From DASSFZ01 sp036514635 (GTDB lineage Bacteria > Chloroflexota > Anaerolineae > Fen-1058), in contig DATBWU010000256.1 of assembly GCA_036514635.1 (NCBI GenBank), positions 1 through 10,853 of the forward strand: a stretch of 10,853 bases of DNA, given 5' to 3'. The notes under the pieces were generated by a model, which saw only the letters and a list, made by a program, of their open reading frames with translations, was not told the DNA's origin and searched no databases. How positions within the stretch are numbered: position 1 is the first letter of the stretch; each line of letters opens with the position of its first letter. Below, piece by piece: positions 1 to 7,200 of the stretch. Made by a program: the position numbers and the translations under genes.

Positions 1-1
1 G

Positions 2-205
2 CTGCGAGCGATCCCGCCCGTGTGGGCCGGCGTGCTGATTCCGTTGGGGCTACTGCTCGTCCTGGGCCTGATTCCTTACGCGATCGACCGCAAAGCGGAA
101 GGCGTGGCGGAGTGGTTTCACCCATCGGGTCGCGCGGCGCAGATCATCACAATTCTCGTGTTCACAGGATTGATTGTCCTGACCCTGAGCGAATTGGGAA
201 TGTAG
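2..205 (+). CDS. Cytochrome b-like membrane subunit of a bc-type complex, C-terminal fragment
   Basis: The reading frame is open from the window edge and gives the last 67 residues of a membrane protein; its start lies outside the window. Two hydrophobic segments (about residues 9-26 and 46-63 of the fragment) flank a polar loop beginning DRKAEG. The pattern of an IPP(V)WAG turn, a helix, a PY-x-DR end, and then a last short helix resembles the C-terminal (subunit IV-like) part of cytochrome b in bacterial quinol:cytochrome c oxidoreductases. The genes that follow, a multihaem cytochrome c and a Rieske protein on the same strand, support this. The protein would sit in the inner membrane and take part in quinol oxidation. 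No haem-ligating histidine falls in the fragment, so the call rests on topology and context. An NrfD-type subunit of alternative complex III is the main alternative, but the Rieske partner argues against it. The stop codon lies inside the repeat tract that follows. Confidence 0.55.
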   Translation: MRAIPPVWAGVLIPLGLLLVLGLIPYAIDRKAEGVAEWFHPSGRAAQIITILVFTGLIVLTLSELGM

Positions 206-264
206 AATGTAGAATGAAGAAAGGGCGAGCCTTTTCTTCATTCTGCATTCTCAATTCTTCATTG
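197..264. repeat. Inverted pair of 7-bp unit arrays (hairpin), between cytochrome b-like and cytochrome c genes
   Basis: The left side has three direct heptamers at 197-217 (GGAATGT, AGAATGT, AGAATGA). The right side has four heptamers in the opposite orientation at 237-264 (TTCATTC, TGCATTC, TCAATTC, TTCATTG). The central arms 204-222 and 233-251 are reverse complements over 19 bp with one mismatch and a 10-nt loop. GAATTG at 191-196 also pairs with CAATTC at 252-257. The stop codon of the upstream gene is in the left arm. There is no T-tract after the stem, so it is not a standard terminator, though it could attenuate or protect mRNA within the operon. Confidence 0.85.
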
Positions 265-265
265 A

Positions 266-1600
266 ATGATGAAATTGGATCGTCGCATTATCTTTGCCGC
301 GCTGTTCCTTGTTGCCGCTATCGCCCTCGCGCTTGCGCTTCAACTCAGCATGCGCGCGCCGAAGTCGATCACGCCGACGCTGACTGGCAAGCCCGAGCTG
401 TGCCTGACCTGCCACGAAGGCATCGAGGCGATCAGCGTCTCGCATCCGCTGGATGCCTTCGGCTGCGTGATCTGCCACGGCGGCGACGCGCTCGCGCTCG
501 ACGCAGACCTGGCGCACGCCAGCCTGCGCGGCGGCAAGAATCCATCGGACTTCAGCGTCGTCGAAGCGTCGTGCGGCGGATCGGAGTGCCATTCGGGAAG
601 CGCGCAAGATCATCGCGATCACATCCAGCGCGCGACGACGAGCATCCAGGCGACGTACGCCGGCGCGATTGCGCAAGTGCGCCAAGCGTTCGGCGCGCAG
701 TCCGATGTCGTGGCCCGCTTCGGCGTGTACGCCATCGCCGACGATCAAGTGATCTCGCCACTCGCCGTGCCGCAATTGGAACGCTTCGATCCGGCAGCCT
801 CGGGCGACCCGCAGCCCGTCACCGACTTCGCGGCCAAGTGCCTGACCTGCCACCTGTCCAGCCAACCCCGCAGGGCGGGGCGCAAGCAGCCAGCCAACCA
901 ACCGTATTATTACCGCTCGACCGGCTGCGCGGCCTGCCATACGCCATACGCCAGCGACGGGCTGTATCGCGGCGGCGATCCGACGATCGACAAGACGCAG
1001 CCCGGCCACGCCTCGGCGCATCAATTGACGACGGTCATCCCTTACTCAACGTGCAACGCCTGCCACAACCGGGGCAACTATTCGCTGCGGCAGATGGCAT
1101 TCCTGCCGCGCCCCGACCTGCCGACGAGCGGCATGCCTTTGCCTGAAGATCGCCTGCACGATTACTACCAACCGATCGGCCAGTTCACCCAATGCGAGTG
1201 GGAGCTTGACTGCATCGACTGTCACACCTCGACCGAGGCGATGGGCGACGGCGATCTGTATAGCAGTAAGCTCGACATTCAATACATCCAATGCAAGACG
1301 TGCCACGGCACGCTGACCGAGCCGCCGATGACGGCGACGATCGCGGACGAGAACGACGTCGAGCTCCGGCGGGCGCAGCTCAACGGCCATTATGATCTAA
1401 AGGTCGGCGACACGCTTATACTCACCGGGCGCGGCGAGAAGCTGGGCGCGGTCAAGCTCATGGATGGCAAGTTCATTCAAACGTTGAAAGTCAGCGGGCG
1501 GCAACTGGAGATTCCGCTGGTGATGGGGAGCGCCTGCCGGCAAAAGCCGGACGAGCAGGCATCCCGCTACTGCCACGAGTGCCACGCCTATAAGAGATAG
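266..1600 (+). CDS. Membrane-anchored nonahaem c-type cytochrome
   Basis: This 444-residue protein has an N-terminal anchor (about residues 8-27, after MMKLDRR) and a large extracytoplasmic part with eight CXXCH motifs: residues 46-50, 67-71, 192-196, 221-225, 263-267, 316-320, 343-347 and 436-440. A further CX4CH site (CGGSECH) is at 103-109. Nine haems are therefore predicted. CX4CH haem sites are known from tetrahaem cytochromes c3. Lying between a cytochrome-b-like gene and a Rieske gene, it most likely replaces mono-haem cytochrome c1 and carries electrons from the Rieske cluster to periplasmic acceptors. Both ATG codons (266 and 269) are possible starts. No clear Shine-Dalgarno sequence is visible because the leader is taken up by a repeat. 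The 24 nt before the last motif hold no haem site, and residues 370-420 look like a small beta domain. An insert-like stretch at about residues 197-213 is encoded partly by a CCCCGC/GCGGGG palindrome. The multihaem call is secure; the partner assignment is inference. Confidence 0.9.
   Translation: MMKLDRRIIFAALFLVAAIALALALQLSMRAPKSITPTLTGKPELCLTCHEGIEAISVSHPLDAFGCVICHGGDALALDADLAHASLRGGKNPSDFSVVEASCGGSECHSGSAQDHRDHIQRATTSIQATYAGAIAQVRQAFGAQSDVVARFGVYAIADDQVISPLAVPQLERFDPAASGDPQPVTDFAAKCLTCHLSSQPRRAGRKQPANQPYYYRSTGCAACHTPYASDGLYRGGDPTIDKTQPGHASAHQLTTVIPYSTCNACHNRGNYSLRQMAFLPRPDLPTSGMPLPEDRLHDYYQPIGQFTQCEWELDCIDCHTSTEAMGDGDLYSSKLDIQYIQCKTCHGTLTEPPMTATIADENDVELRRAQLNGHYDLKVGDTLILTGRGEKLGAVKLMDGKFIQTLKVSGRQLEIPLVMGSACRQKPDEQASRYCHECHAYKR
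866..880. repeat. Small GC palindrome inside the cytochrome c gene
   Basis: CCCCGC (866-871) and GCGGGG (875-880) form a 6-bp stem with a 3-nt loop. The stretch is read in frame as part of a basic, Gln-rich insert between haem motifs 4 and 5. The following bases are also repetitive (CAGC/CAGC, CAACCAACC). It resembles the other in-frame palindromes of this window. Confidence 0.55.
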
Positions 1601-1603
1601 AGA

Positions 1604-1693
1604 TTGGAAGTTGGAAGTTGGAGGTTGGAGGCCATGATCGCGGCAGGTAACAGCAATCCGAAATCGCCAACCCACAATCGCCAATCCACAATC
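1604..1693. repeat. Inverted pair of 7-bp unit arrays spanning the Rieske gene start
   Basis: Four direct heptamers fill 1604-1631 (TTGGAAG twice, then TTGGAGG twice). After a 20-nt spacer, six heptamers in the other orientation fill 1652-1693. Read on the minus strand, these are GATTGTG, GATTGGC, GATTGTG, GGTTGGC, GATTTCG and GATTGCT. The first array supplies the GGAGG ribosome-binding sequence of the Rieske gene, the spacer contains its ATG, and the second array encodes the polar start of the protein. The layout matches the elements at 197-264, 5337-5394 and 9952-10014. Confidence 0.85.
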
Positions 1694-2158
1694 CCTCGCC
1701 GCGATTTTCTCGCACTCGCCGGGCGCGGTGCGTTGTGGGCGACGCTCGGCGCATCGATCGTCGCGCTGATTCGATTCCTGGGCTTCGCCGAGCCGGAGCC
1801 GCCGAGTGTGTTCACGCTCGACGTTCCGCAGGTTTATCCCATCGGCACGTTGACGCCCGTAGCCAATGGCCGCGCCTTCATCGGGCGGGATGAGCGCGGC
1901 CTATTCGCAGTGCTGGCGACCTGCACGCACCTGGGCTGCCGGGTGGCGATTAGAGACTACAACTCCCAACCGAATCAAATCTTCGAGTGCCCGTGTCACG
2001 GCAGCCGCTTCGACGCCTCCGGCGCAGTGCTGCGCGGCCCGGCAGAGCGACCGCTCGCACGCGCGGCGCTCACACTCGATGCCGAGGGTCGCGTCACTCT
2101 CGATCTGCGCCAGATGGTCAGCGCGGATTTTCGACTCGCCGCAAGCAACAGCGGCTGA
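1634..2158 (+). CDS. Tat-targeted Rieske [2Fe-2S] protein of a bc-type complex
   Basis: The 174-residue protein has a twin-arginine motif RRDFL (residues 22-26), a hydrophobic anchor (about 30-50) and a C-terminal Rieske fold. Box 1 is CTHLGC (97-102) and box 2 is CPCHGSRF (119-126). Expected cluster ligands are C97, H99, C119 and H122, with a disulfide between C102 and C121. The Ser of the HGS turn is kept (S124), but the position that is Tyr in high-potential Rieske proteins is Phe (F126). Loss of that hydrogen bond is known to lower the midpoint potential and would suit menaquinol. The ATG at 1634 is preferred over an in-frame TTG at 1604, because GGAGG at 1620-1624 lies 9 nt upstream and the TTG falls inside the repeat. 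Residues 7-21, ahead of the twin arginines, come from a heptamer array. The gene follows the multihaem cytochrome by 33 nt and appears to end the operon. Confidence 0.93.
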   Translation: MIAAGNSNPKSPTHNRQSTIPRRDFLALAGRGALWATLGASIVALIRFLGFAEPEPPSVFTLDVPQVYPIGTLTPVANGRAFIGRDERGLFAVLATCTHLGCRVAIRDYNSQPNQIFECPCHGSRFDASGAVLRGPAERPLARAALTLDAEGRVTLDLRQMVSADFRLAASNSG

Positions 2159-2350
2159 ACTGCTTCCATCCCGCACAAGCGCCTCTTGCCAACAGAACGC
2201 ATACCTCTTAACCCAGGCCCTGGCGTGGTTTCGTATGCTGAAAATGACGAAACAATTGCAGTTAGGTTGATGTGTCGATATTTCCAGGCGAGATCGGTCT
2301 GCTCGCGCATAAAATGGAAGGTGGTTTGAGCAGGGCGGAGCAGCCAACCG

Positions 2351-3664
2351 ATGTTGAGCACAACCGTCGATCTCGTCGAACACATCCTCACCGTCAGCCG
2401 CCGCATGGCGGAAATGCGCTCACTCGCGCCGCTTCTGGATTACGTCGTCGATGAAGCCTCGCGGCTCGTCGGCGCGGAGCGCGGCTACGTCGTCTTGACG
2501 CGCCCCGACGGATCGTTCGACATCCGCGTCGCGCGCGACGGCGACGGCTGCAAAGTGCCGGACGCCGAAGCCCAGATCAGCACGTCGGTGCTCCGGCGCG
2601 TGATTGACTGCGGCCAGCCACTCGTCCTGAGCGATGCGGCGCTCGATCCGGCCTTCAACCGGGCGCACAGCGTCGTCGCGCTGCGATTGCGGTCGGTGCT
2701 GTGCGTGCCGCTCATTTCACGCGGTGAGACGATCGGCGCGATCTACGTCGACAACCGCGCAGTGCAGGGTCGCTTTCGGGAGAGCGATCTGTCCCCATTG
2801 ACGCTGTTCGCCAACCAGGCCGCCGTGGCGATCGAGAACGCGGCGCTCAACGACGAGCTGGAAGCGCGGGTGACCGCCCGCACGCGCGAGTTGGAGCGTG
2901 CGCTGCTGGAGCTTGAGCACAACTGGACGGCTGCGACCGAGGCCAATCGGTTGCGGGCGCAGATGCTGGGTTACATCGCGCACGACATGCGCACGCCGCT
3001 CAACATCGTCACGCTGTCGTTGAGCCTGCTGCGCGACACGTGGTCGAGCGCGCTCGACGACAGCCAGATGGAGTGGGTCGTCAAATCGATTGACGCGGTG
3101 GATCACGTGGTGCACCTGGCGAACGATCTGCTCGACCTGGCTAAAATCGAAGTGGGGGGATTGAAACTCTATCGCGAGGCAGTAGCGCTGAGCGATTTCC
3201 TACAGCACGTCTACACGATCGGCCAGGGGCTGCGCTGGCCGGAGGCGATCGCGTTCGATCTGAACCTCGCGCCCGATCTGCCGAGCGTGTCGCTCGACCC
3301 TATCCGCATTCAGCAGGTCTTGCTCAACCTGCTGACGAACGCACTGAAGCACACCTCGCACGGGCACGTCACGCTACACGCGCACGTCAGGTCCGACCCA
3401 AACGAAGTCGTGATCGGCGTGGCGGACACGGGCGAAGGGATCGCGCCCGGCGACATCGAGCAGCTCTTTCAGCACTTTCATCAGCTCGACGGCAATGTGG
3501 CGCGCAAGCGGCTGGGCACCGGCCTGGGCCTCGTGATCAGCCGTCAGCTGGTGGAACTGCACGGCGGGCGCATCTGGGTGGAAAGCACCCCGGGCGCAGG
3601 CTCCGACTTCCTGTTCACACTCCCCCTCGACGGCGCACCAGAGGAAGCGTGTCCGCCGGACTGA
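2351..3664 (+). CDS. Soluble GAF-domain sensor histidine kinase
   Basis: The 437-residue protein has no signal peptide or membrane segment, so it should act in the cytoplasm. A GAF domain spans about residues 20-165 (ending FANQAAVAIENA), followed by a coiled-coil linker (about 163-205). The HisKA dimerisation domain has the H-box AHDMRTP with phospho-acceptor H211. The ATPase domain has an N-box (LLNLLTNALKH, 324-334), G1 (DTGEGI, 359-364), F-box (LFQHFHQL, 372-379) and G2 (GTGLGL, 389-394). All key residues are present. No receiver domain or response-regulator gene is in the window, so its partner is elsewhere. A GGCGGAG sequence (2334-2340) lies 10 nt before the ATG. The 192-nt gap after the Rieske gene holds a weak promoter-like pair (TTGCAG 2256-2261, 17 nt, TATTTC 2279-2284), suggesting separate transcription. 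The gene converges on the macrodomain gene with only 14 nt between stop codons. The GAF ligand cannot be told from sequence. Confidence 0.93.
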   Translation: MLSTTVDLVEHILTVSRRMAEMRSLAPLLDYVVDEASRLVGAERGYVVLTRPDGSFDIRVARDGDGCKVPDAEAQISTSVLRRVIDCGQPLVLSDAALDPAFNRAHSVVALRLRSVLCVPLISRGETIGAIYVDNRAVQGRFRESDLSPLTLFANQAAVAIENAALNDELEARVTARTRELERALLELEHNWTAATEANRLRAQMLGYIAHDMRTPLNIVTLSLSLLRDTWSSALDDSQMEWVVKSIDAVDHVVHLANDLLDLAKIEVGGLKLYREAVALSDFLQHVYTIGQGLRWPEAIAFDLNLAPDLPSVSLDPIRIQQVLLNLLTNALKHTSHGHVTLHAHVRSDPNEVVIGVADTGEGIAPGDIEQLFQHFHQLDGNVARKRLGTGLGLVISRQLVELHGGRIWVESTPGAGSDFLFTLPLDGAPEEACPPD

Positions 3665-3678
3665 TTCCCATCCGCACA

Positions 3679-4251
3679 TCACCCGGCCTGGCGCTGCAAC
3701 TCCCCCTCAAAAACACGATAAGCGTGTGAATCGTACAGGCACACGATCACACGCGCCAGCCCTGTTTCGCCGCGCAGGTAATCGACGATCGTCGCGAGGA
3801 TGACGCGCGCTGCCGCGCCCATCGGATAACCGTATGCGCCCGTGCTGATCGCGGGGAAGGCGATGCTTTTCAGGCGATGCGCGTCGGCCAGGCGCAGGCT
3901 GTTGCGCACAGCGGACGCGAGGAGATCGGCGTCGCGCGGCGAGCCGGAATAGATCGGGCCGACGGTGTGAATGACGTGCCGCGCGATGAGCCGGTAACCT
4001 TTGGTGATCTTCGCTTCGCCGGTCGGGCAGCCGCCAAGCGTGCGGCACTCTTCGAGCAGTTGCGGCCCCGCCACACGATGGATCGCGCCATCGACGCCGC
4101 CGCCGCCCAGCAGCGACGAGTTCGCCGCGTTGACGATGGCATCCACCGCGAGCGTCGTAATATCACCCTGGGTCAGTTCAAGAGCAGTGTGGTTGACGAG
4201 CAAGGTTGGTTGGCTGGATTGTTGGTTGGATAGTTGGTTCGGCGTCTTCAT
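3679..4251 (-). CDS. Macrodomain protein, probable O-acetyl-ADP-ribose / ADP-ribosyl hydrolase
   Basis: This 190-residue protein is essentially a single macrodomain. It shows the ADP-ribose-binding signatures of the MacroD/YmdB type: GDIT and AIVNAANSSLLGGGGVDGAI (about residues 28-57), the CPTGEAKIT segment, VIHTVGP, and FPAISTGAYGYP in the phosphate-binding loop. Family members remove acetyl groups from O-acetyl-ADP-ribose or ADP-ribose from acidic side chains, in the cytoplasm. The ATG overlaps the TGA of the large upstream gene (ATGA), and an AGGAGG-like sequence lies within that gene's last codons, so translation is probably coupled. The first 20 residues are a Gln/Asn/Ser-rich tail made from a tandem repeat and are not part of the fold; the domain proper begins near residue 22. 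A nearby ADP-ribosyltransferase is not seen, so its substrate and the reason for pairing with a cell-surface polymer enzyme are unknown. Confidence 0.93.
   Translation of the reverse strand: MKTPNQLSNQQSSQPTLLVNHTALELTQGDITTLAVDAIVNAANSSLLGGGGVDGAIHRVAGPQLLEECRTLGGCPTGEAKITKGYRLIARHVIHTVGPIYSGSPRDADLLASAVRNSLRLADAHRLKSIAFPAISTGAYGYPMGAAARVILATIVDYLRGETGLARVIVCLYDSHAYRVFEGELQRQAG
4206..4237. repeat. 16-bp tandem repeat in the 5' end of the macrodomain gene
   Basis: Two 16-bp units, each starting TTGGTTGG (4206-4221 and 4222-4237), run back to back with divergent second halves. Read on the minus strand they encode the Asn/Gln/Ser-rich N-terminal tail, which the macrodomain fold does not need. 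The base style matches the TTGGAAG array at 1604-1631, but the period is 8/16 rather than 7. Confidence 0.6.
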
Positions 4252-7200
4252 CCTTCATCCCCCTCCTTCATCCTTTGCACCAGCGCCAGCGTCAGCATGA
4301 ACACGAACGCCAGATCGACGACGAAGTACGCGGCGTCTACCAGGCCGTGCGTCAGAAAATCGACCATCGAGGCCATCAGGCCAATCGTCAGTGCCCGGTG
4401 CTCAGTGATCAGTGAGCGGTGTTCAGTGGTCAGTGAGCGGCGCGCATTACGCAACACGGAATACGCGGCGCGCCAGAACGCAACCTGTATCCAGAGAAAG
4501 ACGCCCAGCCCGATCAGTCCCAGCCGCGCGGCGAAGTCGAGCACGACGTTGTGCGGATGCGACAGATTCGATTCCTGCCAGGCTTCCGGCAGCAGGTAAC
4601 GCCCGCGATAGGCGTACAGGAAATTGTCCGGCCCCACACCGAGGATCGGATAGTCGCGGATCATGTTGAGTGTGCTGCGCCACAACGCGACGCGAAAGAC
4701 TTGCGTGCCTTCACCGCTGAACAACGCCTGGATGCGCGGCGAGTTGAGGAACGGGATCGCGGCGAGCACGCCGACGGCCAGCGTACCGATCGCCGCCCAC
4801 ACCCATCGACCTCCGGCCAGCAGGCCGATCGCCAGGATCGCCGCCGGCACGCCGATGAAGATCGCGCCGCGCGACTGGCTCAACACGATCGCGGCGATGA
4901 TCGGAACGAGCGCCAGGCCGTACCACAGCCTGCGCCTGCCTTGGCCCAGCAGCAGAAACGCGAGCGCGATCGGCAACACGCGGCCCAAGAACAGCCCGAC
5001 GTTGTTGGGCGAACCGTAGACGCTGCGCAGGCGGCGCGTGCCTTCTTCGGCAGTGATGAGGTTGAGGTTGAAGGCATACTGCACCAGTCCAATCACGGCG
5101 ACCGCCGCGCCGGCCAGCACCAGCGCATCGACGATGCGCCAGACCGCCGCGCGATCGAGCCGGCTGGATCGCAGCAGCAGATAAAAGAGGATGGGTTCGA
5201 GCAGGATGACGCGCCACTCGCGCAGGCCAAACAGGAAGTATTGCGCACCGGCGAGAGAGAGCGTCGCGACGACCAAGAGGGCGAGAGCAGCCCAATCGAG
5301 GCTGGAGAGGGAGCGAGCCAGGGAATCAACCACATTACGTTTTACGTTTTGCATGTGACCGGCTTCGTTTCGCGTAAAACGTAAAGTGTAAAGCCGTCGC
5401 GCTCCCCACGCCGCCACGCACAGGATCAGCGTCACCTCGACCATCGACGAGAAGCGAGAGACCAGATTGGCCGGCAGCATGTGGAACGGCGCGAAGAACG
5501 CGACGAGCATCAAGCCCAAATCGAGCCGGAGCAGGATGAGCACGAACAGCGCCAGGCCGCTGACGACCGTGAGGATCAGCCACGGCGACACGCCGAAGAT
5601 CGTTACGGCGGCGAGCGTGATGAGGATATTGGCCGGATCGCCCAGGCGGCGATAAGCCGACGCAACATCGATGCCCCACGTCAGCCAGGCCGAGGCGTAG
5701 AAGACGAGAGCAGCGCCGGCTGTGACGATGAGTTGGGCGGTGTGGCTCAAGCGAGAATAGAGACTGGAGACAGCCTGGCCGATCGCGCCCCAGGCTGTAC
5801 GTCGCGCGCTGCGAATAGCACCGTACGCGAATACGATTCCAAGTGCGCCAAGCGCCAGCAGGCCGGCGTCGTAGAGTGCGCGATCTTCTTGCTGCCCGAC
5901 ACTCCACCCGATCAGCGACCACTGATTCCAGCCGCGCTCGGTGACGATTTCAACCGTGTGAGCGCCACTGCTCAAGCCCGTGGCGAGTGGGATGGTCGTG
6001 ATGTCGATGACGCTCTTGTCCGGCGGGATGAGTTGCAGGAATGCGCCTCGCTCATCTTGCGGCAGCGCGTTGGCGGGCCGGTCATCGATCGTCACGTACA
6101 TATTCGCGCGGTCGGCGGCGCGGCGCACGCGCAGCGCGATCGACGTGCCGTAAAACGAGAAAGAGACCTTTTCGCCGGTCGCGCTCCAATCCGCACCGAG
6201 TTCGCCAAAGCGCCAGTCGCCTTCAAACGTGGCGAAGGGATTCGCCGCATACTCGCCGCTGCCCGGACGAACCGGCACGGCGGCAGGATGATAGCCGACA
6301 TTAAACATCGAGCGCGTAACGGTGCGGTCATTGAGGTAATCGTAGAGTTGCCCCTGCGCGCCAGACGAGTCGATCACGGCGAAGCCCCAGCGCGGATCAT
6401 CGGGCGGCGCGTTGGGTTGCCAGTTCTCCAGGATCATCACGCCCATCCACGGCCATTCGTCGCGCGCTCGCCCAATGGCCGATTCCGTCCACATCGTCTG
6501 CTCGGTGTGATTGGCGTGTCCCCAGATCGACTGAGGATGCGTGTTCCATCCGAAGTGACTGGCCCACAGCGCCTTGCCCGCGTCGCCGTGCGCGATCATC
6601 TCTTCGCGCATCAAGATGACGTGCGAGAAATTCAACACGCCCGGATCGACGCGGCGATCGTCGGGGCCGGTGTCGAAGCCATACGGCTTGCCCGCCACGA
6701 CATCGAACAAGTCCTTCGCGCCCGCTTCGTACAGGCGGCGCAGGAACAGCCAATCGGCCATGTTCGCCGACGACGTCTCGACCGTCGGCGCGAGACCGGC
6801 CAGGATGATCACGGCGCTCGGATCGACCGCGCGGATCGCATCGTGCGCCTGGCGCAGCATCTCCGCGTAAGCCACAGGGTTGACCGCGCCATTCCAGCGA
6901 CTGCCCAGGTTCGGCTCGTCCCAAATCTGGTAGTAGTCGATGTGGTCGCCGTAGCGTTGCGCGAAGGCGCGAGCGAAGTCGGCGAAATCGCCCAAATTGG
7001 ATGGCGGGCTAAGTAGGGGCGAGTCGTGACTCGCCCGTACCGATGATTGGTTGGCTGCCCACGCCGGCGACGTATCGAGGACCGCGATCAGATGGAGAGG
7101 TGTAGCGGCGACGGCATCGACGATCCGATCGGAGGTAGTCCAATCAAACTGATCGCGCTGCGGCTCGATCTGCGACCAGGCGAAGGTCTGGCGCGCCCAG

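Noticed and set aside
22..1146. 374-residue plus-strand reading frame across the start of the window
   Set aside because: It overlaps the nonahaem cytochrome in another frame, is Arg-rich and of low order, and crosses the cytochrome-b-like stop. It is a GC-rich shadow frame.
1604..1633. TTG start for the Rieske protein
   Set aside because: It lies within the heptamer array with no ribosome-binding sequence upstream. ATG 1634 has GGAGG at a good distance and gives a normal Tat signal.
2159..2350. Small gene in the gap before the histidine kinase
   Set aside because: Only short or shadow frames without ribosome-binding sites or recognisable sequence are present.
4551..5384. 277-residue plus-strand frame antisense to the ligase domain
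   Set aside because: Charged, low-order product mirroring hydrophobic codons of the membrane protein on the other strand.
5481..7016. 511-residue plus-strand reading frame antisense to the ligase-fusion gene
   Set aside because: Its product is Arg/Asp-rich without a recognisable domain, while the opposite strand encodes coherent glycosidase and membrane domains.
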